DNA of 64,000 nucleotides from Nocardia goodfellowii (GCF_017875645.1 NZ_JAGGMR010000001.1:4712001-4776000), one strand, 5' to 3'; numbered from the stretch's first letter, positions 17,613-26,998 are shown. The notes: generated by a model not told the origin, from the sequence alone. Numbers and translations are program-made.

Positions 17613-18647
17613 ATGCACGTAATCGCGGGCGTGGTAGTCATCGGACTGATCTTCTTGGTCATCGGGTGGATAGCCGAGAACTGGCTACCGATCGCAGCGC
17701 TCGCGGCCGTTGTGCTCGGGACGTGGGGTCTGGTGCTGCTGATCCGGCACATACGCATGACGCGCTACTTCGCAGGCGACGAATTTTTAGCCCATAAGGG
17801 CGCGATCGCTTCGTTCGTTGCCGAGCACAACGAACTTGCCCAGTACGTCGATGAGATACGCAGGCGAGGCACGTTCGCGCTGGGTGGGTCGGCCAGCGGA
17901 GCGCAGGCTCACCTCGCGGATTTTCAAAACACCAGCCGTCACAAATACCGGCGCGACCGGAACTTCGCTACTTATCAGACGCCGTTCGTACACAACTGCT
18001 CATTGCAGGTTGCCCGCAATGCGAGTACCGACCCAATTAAGTACGTCATGAAGTACTTCAACATCAAGGCCACCGAGAAAGACTTGACTGACGTGGAGAC
18101 CTTGGGCGATGGCATAATTCGCCTCGAAGATGCCATCACCAACCTCGGCCAGCGCGAGGCCAGCATCACTCAAGCGGTCAACCCTCCCAAGTTCATCATG
18201 AAGCACTACGCAGACGAGTTCATGAAACACGTGGGGGTCGAATTGTCACCGATCATGGTGCCTTACCCCGTGTATATGTTCGAGTACATCAGTGCGGGCG
18301 GCAACAGCTCTCAGCGCACGACTGTCACGCTCGACCGAGAGACGATCGACGCGATGATCGAGACGATGTCGCAGAGGATCAAGTTCCGTAAGAGTGCGGC
18401 GGGTCAGAGGGCACTGATGACCTCAGCACTGCGGACGATGATCAAGGAGCGTGACAACTACACCTGTAGGTACTGCTCGATCTCGCTCGCAGCTGAGCCT
18501 CACCTACTCCTCGAGGTAGACCACATCGTGCCGGTGTCCAAGGGTGGGTTGACCGCGCCCGACAACCTTCAGACCTTGTGCTGGCGGTGCAACCGCACCA
18601 AGTCGAACAAGATCATTGGCAACAACGGAGCATTGGGGCCGCAGTGA
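17613..18647 (+). CDS. Membrane-anchored HNH endonuclease domain protein
   Basis: About 344 residues from ATG 17613; an alternative start at ATG 17520 would add 31 residues. The N-terminus has two adjacent membrane helices (residues about 2-18 and 22-44). A central region of about 230 residues has coiled-coil character (ADEFMKH, LEDAITNLGQREASI). The C-terminal HNH domain carries CRYC, EVDHIVPVSKGG, D-NLQTLCWRCN and KSNK, so both zinc-binding Cys pairs and the catalytic His are intact. Codon use is less GC-biased than the neighbours, suggesting transfer. No partner methylase or toxin/antitoxin gene is adjacent. A role in defence or DNA uptake is conceivable but unproven. Confidence 0.8.
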   Translation: MHVIAGVVVIGLIFLVIGWIAENWLPIAALAAVVLGTWGLVLLIRHIRMTRYFAGDEFLAHKGAIASFVAEHNELAQYVDEIRRRGTFALGGSASGAQAHLADFQNTSRHKYRRDRNFATYQTPFVHNCSLQVARNASTDPIKYVMKYFNIKATEKDLTDVETLGDGIIRLEDAITNLGQREASITQAVNPPKFIMKHYADEFMKHVGVELSPIMVPYPVYMFEYISAGGNSSQRTTVTLDRETIDAMIETMSQRIKFRKSAAGQRALMTSALRTMIKERDNYTCRYCSISLAAEPHLLLEVDHIVPVSKGGLTAPDNLQTLCWRCNRTKSNKIIGNNGALGPQ

Positions 18648-18705
18648 GAGGTGTCATTGCTTCTCCCGGTCCGCGGCTTTGAGGAGTGGCGTTAGCCGAC
18701 ACCTC
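18648..18705. repeat. Long-spaced inverted repeat after the HNH gene
   Basis: GAGGTGTC (18648-18655) and its complement GACACCTC (18698-18705) flank 42 bases immediately after the HNH stop codon. It could be the foot of a larger hairpin or terminator. The function is unknown. Confidence 0.3.
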
Positions 18706-18835
18706 GCCCAACTGGCATTTCCCGGAGAGTTCGTGTTCTTCCGTTCCGGCGCGCCGCCGGTAGCCAGTCTCGACATACTTTGAATCAGCAAGTGGCCCAG
18801 CGTGTCTCAGTCCTGAGTCACCCGCTGCTGTAAAC

Positions 18836-18922
18836 CGTAGATTCTGGCTTCGCTACCGGCCGGGCAATTGTTCGAGCTGGTGCCGAATGCGGTCTACGTC
18901 GTTCTGAGCATTGGCGCTGTGA
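18836..18922 (-). pseudogene. Second, diverged copy of the valS 3' end
   Basis: About 86 bases match 19273-19358, the last 27 or so codons of valS plus 16 bases beyond, with nine differences (roughly 90% identity). The reading frame and stop codon are preserved. The encoded end reads ...NDVDRIRHQLEQLPGR here, against ...[12 protein letters not shown] in the intact gene. It therefore looks like the tail of another species' allele left by recombination. Confidence 0.75.
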
Positions 18923-18987
18923 TTCGACGCCCCGGCAACTACCCGCTCCCGACCCGGTGCAGGCCGCGCGCCCGCACGAGACCGCTA

Positions 18988-19272
18988 TGGTGCCTACGCC
19001 TGTACAGCCGCTGGTTGGAGCAGGGCTGAATTCTGACGTTCCAGCGTCTTGGCCGCGCCACTGCGCCAGCTCTCGGCGATCGCTGCCGACACGGGATCGG
19101 GAAAAATTTCCTCCGCTCCACTTTCTACTCCGTCGAAAATGGCGCGGGCGACGGACTGTGGAGAGACCTTCGGGATGTCCAAGCCTCGATTCATGTCGGT
19201 GTCCACGGGGCCGGGCAGGACCGCGTGCACGGTGATGCCCTGTCTGGCGAGTAGGGCGCGCAACGACTGGGA
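18988..19272 (-). pseudogene. Duplicated 3' end of an SDR gene
   Basis: About 285 bases are roughly 95% identical to the 3' end and downstream flank of the SDR gene at 26999-27724. They encode the last 88 or so residues (from RALLA.QG.TVHAVLPGPVDTDMNR to the stop). The N-terminal NAD(P)-binding half and the catalytic Tyr/Lys are missing. The copy ends abruptly at 19272, joined directly to the sequence just beyond the valS stop codon. Confidence 0.8.
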
Positions 19273-19289
19273 CGTAGATTTCGGCTTCG

Positions 19290-21896
19290 CTACTGGCCGG
19301 GCAGTTGTGCGAGCTGGCGTCGAATGCGGTCTACGTCATTCTGAGCATTGGCGCTGCGAGACCGGATCTTCTCGACTACCGCTTCGGGAGCCTTCGCGAG
19401 GAATGCTTCATTGCCGAGTTTCTGCACCGCGGCATCGAACTCTTTCTCGGCGGCTGCGAGGTCCCTGTGCAGGCGACGCCGTTCTGCGTCGACGTCGATA
19501 GCGCGGGACAGATCCAGACAGACACGGGATACGCCGATCGGCACGGTCGCAGTCGGCTGGAAGCCTTCACCCGGTGCTTCGAGCCGCAGTAGCTGCCGGA
19601 TCGCGGGTTCGTGGGTGACCAAAGTCTGAGGCAGTTCGAGAAGAGCGGGTACCGCTTGGCTGCTCCGCACGCCTTGTTCGGAGCGGAATCGGCGGACCTC
19701 GGTGACGAGCTCCTGCAACGCGGCGATTTCCGCCTCGGCGGCGGTGTCGCGGTAGCCGGTATCGGTCGGCCAGGAAGCGATGACGACCGATTCCTCACCG
19801 GTCAGTGTCGTCCACAGTTTCTCGGTCACGAACGGAATGATCGGGTGCAGCAGCCGCAACAGCGTGTCCAGGACGTGGCCGAGCACGCGCCGGGATGCCT
19901 CGGCAGCGGGACCGCCTTCGGTGAACACCGATTTCGACAGCTCGACATACCAGGCGAAGGCTTCGTCCCAGGCGAAGTGGTAGAGCGCTTCGGCGAGCTT
20001 GGCGAACTGGTAGTCCTCGAAGTAGGCGTCGGTCTCGGCGACAACGGTATTGAGCCGCGAGAGGATCCACCGGTCGACCGCAGTCAGGCTTTCCGCGGGC
20101 GGGAGCGGGCCGGCGGTGGTGGCTCCGTTGAGCAGCGCGAATCGTGTGGCGTTCCAGACTTTGGTGGTGAAGTTGCGGGCGCCCTCGACAGACTCTTCGG
20201 CGATGGGGGCGTCGGTGCCGGGGTTGGCGGCACGGGCGAGGGCGAATCGCAGGGCGTCGGTGCCGTAGCGGTCCATCCATTCGATCGGGTCGACCACGTT
20301 GCCGAAGGATTTCGACATCTTCTTGCCGTGCTTGTCGCGGACCATGCCGTGGAGCGCGATCGTCTGAAACGGTGGCTGACCGGTGGCGTAGATGCCGAAC
20401 ATCATCATGCGCGCGATCCAGAAGAACAGCAGGTCGTAGCCGGTGAACAGGACGCTGTTGGGGTAAAACTGTTCCAGGTCGGGAGTTTTGTCCGGCCAAC
20501 CCATCGTGGAGAACGGCCACAGTCCCGAGGAGAACCAGGTGTCGAGGACGTCGGGGTCCTGGACCCAGCCCTCCGGCGCGGTCTCGTCCGGGCCGAAGCA
20601 GGCGACTTCACCGGCAGGTCCGTACCAGACCGGGATCCGGTGACCCCACCACAGCTGGCGGGAGATGTTCCAGTCGCGCAGGTTGTCGACCCAGGCGAAG
20701 TAGCGGCCGGCGAGCTCGGGCGGATGGATGGCGACGCTGCCCTCGCGGACGGCGTCGCCCGCGGCTTTGGCGAGCGGTGCGACTTTGACCCACCACTGCA
20801 TCGACAGGCGGGGCTCGATGACGGTGCCGCAGCGTGAGCAGTGACCGACCGCATGCTCGTAGGGGCGCTTCTCGGCGACGATCCTGCCCTCGGCGCGCAA
20901 GGCTTCGACGACGCTGCTGCGGGCCTCGAAGCGGTCCAAGCCCTCGAATGGGCCCGCGACGGTGATGATCGCGCGCTCGTCCATGATCGTCAGTGACGGC
21001 AGGCTGTGGCGTTGCCCGATCTCGAAGTCGTTGGGGTCGTGGGCGGGAGTGACCTTCACCGCGCCGGTGCCGAACTCTGGGTCCACGTGTTCGTCGGCGA
21101 CGACGGGGATGCGGCGTCCGGTGAGCGGTAGCGCGATGTCGCGGCCGACGAGGTGGCGGTAGCGGTCGTCGTCGGGGTGCACCGCGACGGCGGTGTCGCC
21201 GAGCATGGTTTCGGCGCGGGTGGTGGCGACCACGATCGCGTCCTCGTCGTCGCCGTAGCGGATGGAGACGAGTTCACCGTCGCGGTCTTTGTGGTCGACC
21301 TCGATGTCGGAGATCGCGGTCGCGCAGCGCGGGCACCAGTTGATGATCCGCTCGGCCCGGTAGATCAGCTCGTCGTCGTAGAGGCGTTTGAAGATGGTCT
21401 GTACCGCGCGTGAGAGACCGTCGTCCATGGTGAAGCGGTCGCGGTCCCAGTCGACGCCGTCGCCGAGGCGGCGCATCTGGTCGGCGATCATGCCGCCGGA
21501 TTCGGCTTTCCACTGCCATACCCGCTGCTCGAAGGCGTCGCGGCCGAGGTCGTGGCGGGACTTGCCTTCCTTGGCGAGTTCGCGTTCGACGACGTTCTGG
21601 GTGGCGATCCCGGCGTGGTCCATGCCGGGCTGCCACAGGGTTTCGTAGCCTTGCATGCGCTTGCGGCGGGTCAGGGCGTCGATCTGGGTGTGTTCGTAGG
21701 CGTGGCCCATGTGCAGGCGGCCGGTGACGTTCGGGGGCGGGATTACCACGGTGTAGGCGGGTTTATCACTGGCAGCGTCGGCGCGGAAGTAGCCGCCCTC
21801 TACCCACCGTACGTACAGCTCGCCTTCGAGTTCTACCGCTACATAGGTGGTCGGCAGGGTCGTCGGGTCGCTGTTGTGGGGGTAGGTGTCAGTCAC
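19290..21896 (-). CDS. valS: Valine--tRNA ligase
   Basis: Charges tRNA-Val with valine; class Ia synthetase of 868 residues, full length. The HIGH motif appears as HMGH near residue 60. The CP1 editing domain contains the [18 protein letters not shown] segment. KMSKS is present as [10 protein letters not shown] near residue 530. The C-terminal coiled coil ([17 protein letters not shown]) is intact. The start [10 protein letters not shown] is 27 bases inside a clear upstream spacer. This is the functional copy. A foreign-looking 3' fragment lies 350 bases downstream. It is essential, so it marks core chromosome inside an otherwise variable region. Confidence 0.97.
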   Translation of the reverse strand: MTDTYPHNSDPTTLPTTYVAVELEGELYVRWVEGGYFRADAASDKPAYTVVIPPPNVTGRLHMGHAYEHTQIDALTRRKRMQGYETLWQPGMDHAGIATQNVVERELAKEGKSRHDLGRDAFEQRVWQWKAESGGMIADQMRRLGDGVDWDRDRFTMDDGLSRAVQTIFKRLYDDELIYRAERIINWCPRCATAISDIEVDHKDRDGELVSIRYGDDEDAIVVATTRAETMLGDTAVAVHPDDDRYRHLVGRDIALPLTGRRIPVVADEHVDPEFGTGAVKVTPAHDPNDFEIGQRHSLPSLTIMDERAIITVAGPFEGLDRFEARSSVVEALRAEGRIVAEKRPYEHAVGHCSRCGTVIEPRLSMQWWVKVAPLAKAAGDAVREGSVAIHPPELAGRYFAWVDNLRDWNISRQLWWGHRIPVWYGPAGEVACFGPDETAPEGWVQDPDVLDTWFSSGLWPFSTMGWPDKTPDLEQFYPNSVLFTGYDLLFFWIARMMMFGIYATGQPPFQTIALHGMVRDKHGKKMSKSFGNVVDPIEWMDRYGTDALRFALARAANPGTDAPIAEESVEGARNFTTKVWNATRFALLNGATTAGPLPPAESLTAVDRWILSRLNTVVAETDAYFEDYQFAKLAEALYHFAWDEAFAWYVELSKSVFTEGGPAAEASRRVLGHVLDTLLRLLHPIIPFVTEKLWTTLTGEESVVIASWPTDTGYRDTAAEAEIAALQELVTEVRRFRSEQGVRSSQAVPALLELPQTLVTHEPAIRQLLRLEAPGEGFQPTATVPIGVSRVCLDLSRAIDVDAERRRLHRDLAAAEKEFDAAVQKLGNEAFLAKAPEAVVEKIRSRSANAQNDVDRIRRQLAQLPGQ

Positions 21897-21968
21897 GATT
21901 GCCCAGCATATTGCCTGCCCACCCAGCCTCCAGCGCGCATCCGCGACTTCCCTGCCGACAATCTGGGC

Positions 21969-22895
21969 TCACGGGATACCGAGCCTGTCAGCCGGCGAGG
22001 CCAGGGTGGCGCGGCGTTGGTGGGCGAGGGTGAGGGCTTGGTCGAGATCCGCGGCGGCCATGTGCAGCAGATCGGTCAACCGGTCGGGCTTGTGCGCGTA
22101 CACCGTCGCCGCGAGCTCATCCGCGGGGCGGGGATCGCCGAGGACGGTCTGGAAGTAGTCGAGATGGCGGTCCACGACGAGGCGAACTACCTCGAGCTCA
22201 CTGACCGAGGTCGCCGAAATCCGCTGGAAGCGGCGATGGATCCGGTATCGGTGGAATGGGCCTGCGATGCAACGGATTTCGGTCCCGCAGCCTCGGCGGT
22301 GCCGGGCGGCGAGCAAGCTGATGGCGAAGGCCCAGTCCTGCCATTTACGGATCCGGGAGTCGTAGCCACCCGCTGCCAGTGCGTCGGCGGTGCGGTAGAT
22401 CAGCGGCATCGGCGCGTGATGCTTGCGGACCACCAGCTGCTCGGTGCACGGATAGGCCGAGATGGTCAGCCCCTCGAAGTCACCGAACATCTGCGAATAG
22501 GTGTGCACAAACGCCACCGCCGGATCCCCCGCCAGAATTCGGACTGCCCGTTCGGGGTAGCTGCCTCCGGCGAGGAGTTCAGGGTCGGTGGCCAGCAGAT
22601 CGTCACAATCCAGCGGCATCACGTAGCCGTAGCGGGCCGCCTTGAGCCCGGCCGTGCGCGCGACTTGAACACCCTGGCGAGTTCGGAGCCGGTGGACCCG
22701 CACACGAGGATCCGCGGTAACGGTGTCGATCGCCGCGAGCGTGAGCAGTTCGCCACTCCCGTCGTCAACGACGATGACCTCGAAGGGAAACGACAAGGGT
22801 TGCCGCAGAAGCGAATCGACGGCCTCGGCGACCAACGCGCCGCCATCGTGGCAGGGGATCACGAAGCTGATCCCGAAAGCGGACGCGGTCGTCAT
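21969..22895 (-). CDS. Family 2 glycosyltransferase
   Basis: A 308-residue GT-A fold transferase. The N-terminus FVIPCHDGG is followed by the nucleotide-binding VVDDGSG motif near residues 42-48. The metal-binding acidic cluster LDCDD lies near 95-99. The later KWQDWAF motif acts as the ED-like catalytic segment. There are no membrane helices, so it acts in the cytosol. The start overlaps the stop of the upstream methyltransferase gene by four bases (ATGA), implying coupled translation in a three-gene operon with a Gfo/Idh/MocA-type gene. Donor and acceptor are unknown. Confidence 0.83.
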   Translation of the reverse strand: MTTASAFGISFVIPCHDGGALVAEAVDSLLRQPLSFPFEVIVVDDGSGELLTLAAIDTVTADPRVRVHRLRTRQGVQVARTAGLKAARYGYVMPLDCDDLLATDPELLAGGSYPERAVRILAGDPAVAFVHTYSQMFGDFEGLTISAYPCTEQLVVRKHHAPMPLIYRTADALAAGGYDSRIRKWQDWAFAISLLAARHRRGCGTEIRCIAGPFHRYRIHRRFQRISATSVSELEVVRLVVDRHLDYFQTVLGDPRPADELAATVYAHKPDRLTDLLHMAAADLDQALTLAHQRRATLASPADRLGIP

Positions 22896-23257
22896 GGGCG
22901 GGGTCCTGGGTCGTGGTCGCGGTAGGCGCAGACGGTTAACTTGTTGGCTGCGAAGTAGGTTCGCCGTGACTCAGGTTCGCGTTCGGCGTGCTCGGTGAGC
23001 GTCATGTGCACCCGCCAGCCGTGGTAGAGGTCCACCGCCGTCACCCTGAATCCGGTGCGGGCCAAGGTGATGGTGTAAGCGCCCATCCCGTATCCGAGCT
23101 CCAATACTGTGTGCGGAGTCTTCGTGCTCACTGAGTTGAGAAAGGTGGCGAACCGGTCCAACACTGGAGCGTCGAGCCTTTCAGCTGTACTGCTGCCATC
23201 GGCCAAAGCAGTGCGGTAGAACTTCGCGACCTCGTCTCGAGAACGCATGACCACCAT
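22892..23257 (-). CDS. SAM-dependent methyltransferase with internal deletion
   Basis: A 121-residue protein showing only the ends of a class I methyltransferase. The N-terminal part has the SAM-binding motif I (LELGYGMGAY) and the acidic end of strand 2 (VTAVDL). It then jumps directly to a C-terminal strand (GWRVHMTLTEHAERE...RRTYFAANKL). Complete relatives are typically about 220 residues, so roughly 100 residues of the fold's middle are missing while the frame is kept. It is probably inactive, though translation is preserved and coupled to the glycosyltransferase gene. Adjacent starts ATG 23248 or 23257 are both possible. Confidence 0.65.
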   Translation of the reverse strand: MVVMRSRDEVAKFYRTALADGSSTAERLDAPVLDRFATFLNSVSTKTPHTVLELGYGMGAYTITLARTGFRVTAVDLYHGWRVHMTLTEHAEREPESRRTYFAANKLTVCAYRDHDPGPRP

Positions 23258-23281
23258 GGAGTCTCCTGGATTGTGTAGGGA

Positions 23282-24637
23282 TCAGAACCCGTCGATCTCG
23301 ACGGTTTGGCCGGGAATGCGCAGCGACAACGCCAAGGCTTCGGTGACACGCATCGGCAGGACGTGCTGGGCGAGGCGACTACGGTTTTCGGTGCCTGCCA
23401 GCCATGCCTGCATGAGGGCGCGGTTGCTGTCGCTGTGGAAGACGCCGTCGAAGCTCTCGCGGCGCACGTATTCGTCGTCGGTGAGCAGGGCGGCGTTCGT
23501 GCGGGTCAGGATCTCTGCGGCGGCACCGATTTTGTCGGGGTCGGGTCCCTGGGGGACGTCGTAGCAGTTGACATGTATCGAATACAGCGTCGAGAGCTGC
23601 GCTTCCAAATCGACCGAGGAGGTGCGCCCGTTCTTGTTGTAGACCCCGTCGGGAAAGCTGGTCCAGTTCCGGATCGAGGGTGTGGTCTGCTCGAACGAGA
23701 GCGTGCCCAAGGTGATGGTGGTCTCGGACTCGGTTTCGATGAGCCGGAAGGTCGAGGTGATGTCGGTTTCGCCGTAGCGGCTGGGTTCACGGGCGAGCAC
23801 GGCGCAGCGGGAGTCGCCGCCGAGTTTGCGGGTGGCCGCGCGGGAGAGCCGCTGCCATTGGTCGCTGGGCCACGCCCCGAAGGAGGACACCTGCAGGCGC
23901 AGATGTTTGTCCGGGAACAGCAGCTTGTTCAGCTCGAGCACCTGCACCGCGAGATCGACGTAGTGGTAGCTGCCGTGCATGAGCATCCCGTACCCGTAGC
24001 GGTAGGGGTGGTCATCGCGAGTGATGAATTCGTGCTCGAGGTTCCACACCCCGCCTGCCGCGCGCAGGTGGAAAGAGGTCAACGGCGCCTTCCAGGCCAG
24101 CATCCGCTCGCGCAGCGGCGTGATTACCCGGTCGTTGTAGATACGGTGGTAGCGGCTCAGCGTCATGACAGAGTGCTGAGCCTTGCGGCGCCCGGCACTC
24201 GCGATCAGCTCCGACATCGTCGTCGAGATCGCTGCCGGATCGAACCGGTCGCCCAACATCGGGGCCAGCACCGGCTTCTCCACCAGTGAATCCATACCGT
24301 CGTCTACGCACTGGCGCAGATACCGCTCGTGTGAGCCGACCTCGGTAGCGATATAGGTCTTCATCGGAAGCCCTGGCAGGCCAAGGATATTCAGAGCCGT
24401 GCGCGCGGTGAGGCGAGCCTTCCCGGGATCGCCGCGATCGGCGGGGACGAAGATCTTCATGCGCGGCTGCGGGTTGGCAGCCACCAACCGCTCTTCGATC
24501 GCTTCGCGCTGACCTTCCAGGTCCACCAACGACCAGGAATCGATGTGCCCGGCATCGATGGCTTCCTGGATGCAGGGCATGTATTTGTTGGCGACGATCT
24601 CGTCGTAGCCGATCACGACCAGTTGATGGACACTCAC
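23282..24637 (-). CDS. Gfo/Idh/MocA-like oxidoreductase
   Basis: A 451-residue protein with an N-terminal Rossmann-like domain (HQLVVIGYDEIVANKYMPC) and the family's VEKPVLAP segment, the EKP motif that binds the nicotinamide, near residues 138-145. A long C-terminal alpha/beta domain follows, with HGSYHYVDL containing the expected catalytic His region. It is longer than most sugar dehydrogenases (340-380 residues). It begins a three-gene operon with the methyltransferase and GT2 genes. It is likely to act on a nucleotide sugar or cyclitol; the substrate is not deducible. Confidence 0.7.
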   Translation of the reverse strand: MSVHQLVVIGYDEIVANKYMPCIQEAIDAGHIDSWSLVDLEGQREAIEERLVAANPQPRMKIFVPADRGDPGKARLTARTALNILGLPGLPMKTYIATEVGSHERYLRQCVDDGMDSLVEKPVLAPMLGDRFDPAAISTTMSELIASAGRRKAQHSVMTLSRYHRIYNDRVITPLRERMLAWKAPLTSFHLRAAGGVWNLEHEFITRDDHPYRYGYGMLMHGSYHYVDLAVQVLELNKLLFPDKHLRLQVSSFGAWPSDQWQRLSRAATRKLGGDSRCAVLAREPSRYGETDITSTFRLIETESETTITLGTLSFEQTTPSIRNWTSFPDGVYNKNGRTSSVDLEAQLSTLYSIHVNCYDVPQGPDPDKIGAAAEILTRTNAALLTDDEYVRRESFDGVFHSDSNRALMQAWLAGTENRSRLAQHVLPMRVTEALALSLRIPGQTVEIDGF

Positions 24638-24708
24638 CGTTTGCTCCCCTCGCCTGACGGGTTGCGTCGCCCGTCACGGCCATATCGCGACATACAACAG
24701 CGGTGTCC

Positions 24709-24728
24709 GATCTCCACCCGCGGAGATC
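24709..24728. promoter_or_regulatory. Inverted repeat in the divergent promoter region
   Basis: GATCTCC (24709-24715) and GGAGATC (24722-24728) form a perfect 7-base inverted repeat around ACCCGC. It lies between the divergent Gfo/Idh/MocA operon and the XRE/TPR regulator gene. It is a candidate operator for that regulator, by position only. Confidence 0.4.
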
Positions 24729-24892
24729 AGTCAAAGCCTCTGTCGCTCTGCGAAATTCATCTCCGCCGATCGACGATGTGGTAGGTCAACAGTCGCACTT
24801 AGCGCGCCTGTCCGAGGAGTACTGATAGGGGTACCACGGGGGTCGTTGCGGGGTAGGCTTCACACACGAAACTGGTACAGGGGTGAGTGCCG

Positions 24893-26233
24893 ATGCGTGT
24901 TCAACTCTCATGGACCGGTCTCGAGGTGCGCGCACTACGTGAGGCGCTGCGCGAGCCCCGCCGAGGATTCTGCGAGATCACCGGCGTGAACTTCGATTCC
25001 CTGCGCAAATGGGAACGCCAGGGCCCCGAAGTGACGCTGCGCCCGGCCAACGCCGCAATTATGGACACCACCCTCGAACGCGCGACCGAAGCGCAGCGCG
25101 CTCGTTTCGAGCAGCTCTGCCGGCAACGGCGGCCCGGGCACCAAATCGCCACGATGCGACGAGCAACACCTAAGCTCGATATCGTTCTTGCCGAGCGGTC
25201 GACAACGCCGAACGGCCCGTCCACCGTGGAGATCGATATGAACCGCCGCGAGCTGCTGAGGCTACTGAGCCTGTCCGGCACCGTGCTGGCGGCCCCGGTG
25301 GACTGGGACCGAATCACAGCTGCTAGCAGCAGCGCCGGTCGCATCGACGCAGCCACCGCAACCGAATACGCGAACATCAACTCCATGCTGTGGCGCGAAT
25401 ATGCCGCCGCTGACACCAAATCCGCGATCTTTCCCGCGCTGCGCGAACAGTTGCGTGTCTTGATCGATGGCATGCGCCGGACTCCCGAAGGCCAGATACG
25501 CCAGCACTTGGGCACTCTCACCGGTGAGGCGCTCCAGCTGGCCGGCGAGCTACAGTTCGACCATGCCGACTACGGCACCGCCGCCTACTGCTACACCCTC
25601 GCCGCGGACTTCTCCCGCGACGCCGCCGCTATGGATCTGTGGGCGTGCGCGCTGACACGCCACGCCTATCTCGGCATCTACGACCGCGACTTCTCCGCCG
25701 CCATCGTGATGCTCGAATCCGCAGCACACCTCGCCCGCCGAGGTGATCCAACGTTGACGACTCGGTTCTGGATCGAAGCGGTCACCGCCCAAGCACACGC
25801 GGGCTTAGGCAACGCGCTGGAGTGCGAACGGGCCAGCGATTCCGCGCAGCTCGTCACGACACTGCCCGAGCCACAGCGCAGCAACTGGCTACGCTACGAC
25901 GGCTCCCGCATCGAAGAAGAACTGGGGGCTTGCTACATCCAACTCGGCCGGCCCGCGCAAGCGGAGGAGGCTCTGCTGCCTTTGCTGAATCAGCCGCTGT
26001 CAGCGCGCCGCCGAGCCGCTGTGCTGACCGACCTCGCCGCAGCCGGCGCACTGCGCGGCGACCCGGTTCAGGCGGTCGAGTACGGCAACGCGGCCTTGGA
26101 CGTGGCGCGCCGAACCCATTCCGGATATCTCGGACGCAGACTCGAGCAACTGCGTCGACAACTCGAACCGCTCCACCGAGACCGCCACATCCAACACCTC
26201 GATCGCCGAATCGCGGCTCTATCGCTGCGCTAA
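24893..26233 (+). CDS. XRE-type regulator with TPR-like C-terminal domain
   Basis: About 446 residues. The N-terminal 60 or so residues resemble a helix-turn-helix (LRKWERQGPEV). A short linker leads to a MNRRELLRLLSLSGTVLAAP stretch common in actinobacterial TPR-type regulators. The rest is alpha-helical tetratricopeptide-like repeats rich in Ala and Leu (ALTRHAYLGIYDRDFSAA, AEEALLPLL). ATG 24893 has GGGG about nine bases upstream; GTG 24887 is possible. It lies divergent to the sugar-type operon and 14 bases before a small gene likely co-transcribed with it. It may control that operon through the inverted repeat upstream. Confidence 0.75.
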   Translation: MRVQLSWTGLEVRALREALREPRRGFCEITGVNFDSLRKWERQGPEVTLRPANAAIMDTTLERATEAQRARFEQLCRQRRPGHQIATMRRATPKLDIVLAERSTTPNGPSTVEIDMNRRELLRLLSLSGTVLAAPVDWDRITAASSSAGRIDAATATEYANINSMLWREYAAADTKSAIFPALREQLRVLIDGMRRTPEGQIRQHLGTLTGEALQLAGELQFDHADYGTAAYCYTLAADFSRDAAAMDLWACALTRHAYLGIYDRDFSAAIVMLESAAHLARRGDPTLTTRFWIEAVTAQAHAGLGNALECERASDSAQLVTTLPEPQRSNWLRYDGSRIEEELGACYIQLGRPAQAEEALLPLLNQPLSARRRAAVLTDLAAAGALRGDPVQAVEYGNAALDVARRTHSGYLGRRLEQLRRQLEPLHRDRHIQHLDRRIAALSLR

Positions 26234-26247
26234 ACAAGGGAGAAACC

Positions 26248-26628
26248 TTGCACGACAACGACTTCGGCCGCGTCTTCCGCGAAGCGTGGATCGCAGGCGT
26301 CACCAAATACTTTCCCGGAGAGCCGAAAGCCGGTTACATCACGCCGTGGGAGCAAACTCCGGACTGGGAGAAAGCCAGCGCTACTGCGGTCTACCAGCAG
26401 ATCGCGGCATTCGTCGAGACCACCAACGGGGCATGCGCGAACCTCACCCGCGAACAGCGCGGCAGATTCGTCGCGCTGTGCTGGACCGGCCAGATCTACA
26501 AGCACATCCCGAATCCCAAACCCTCGTATGTCGCCGACTGGGCGGACCTTCCAGAGTGGCAGCAGCAGACAGACGCCGACATCTTCGATGCCGTCGAGCA
26601 TTCCCTCGCTGCAGCGGGCACGACGTAG
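26248..26628 (+). CDS. Small protein with two internal repeats, function unknown
   Basis: A 126-residue protein from TTG 26248, with GGGAG eight bases upstream. It contains two copies of a motif of about 28 residues: PKAGYITPWEQTPDWE in the middle and PKPSYVADWADLPEWQ near the C-terminus (consensus PK..Y...W...P.W). Each is preceded by a helical part (FVETTNGACANLT; FVALCWTGQIYKH). The pattern faintly recalls RyR-type repeats but no family is certain. It follows the XRE/TPR regulator with a 14-base gap and is probably in its operon. A decayed paralogue lies at 17056-17380. Confidence 0.7.
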   Translation: MHDNDFGRVFREAWIAGVTKYFPGEPKAGYITPWEQTPDWEKASATAVYQQIAAFVETTNGACANLTREQRGRFVALCWTGQIYKHIPNPKPSYVADWADLPEWQQQTDADIFDAVEHSLAAAGTT

Positions 26629-26998
26629 CCTGCGGCGAATACCGTTCTGACGACGCCAGATATAGCGGATCCGTCTTCTTACAACGATGGTGCCGCTCCA
26701 CCTGTTCCGGGCGCGGCCCACTCCGCAGCCGGCGCATAGCTCCACGTGCTCTGCCCTCGCAGAGAGGGCATGGGCCGAGCCCGCCAGTAGCTGCGAACAA
26801 GAATTCAAACCAGCTCTTGACTGCCAAGCCACCTCGGCCCGCAACATGCACGACCCGCGATATCGCGCGGTGCCCAGGCTCAGCCGCGGGCAGCCGAGTT
26901 CACGAGTAGTCGTTGGTGTGCCCTTCCCACTGCCGCAGCGACACATTCGGCGGTGTCTTCATCAAAGTCATGGCCTTTCCTACCGACACCTGTGGTAC

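Noticed and set aside
19611..20837. A 408-codon plus-strand open frame
   Set aside because: It lies entirely antisense to valS and has no recognisable domain.
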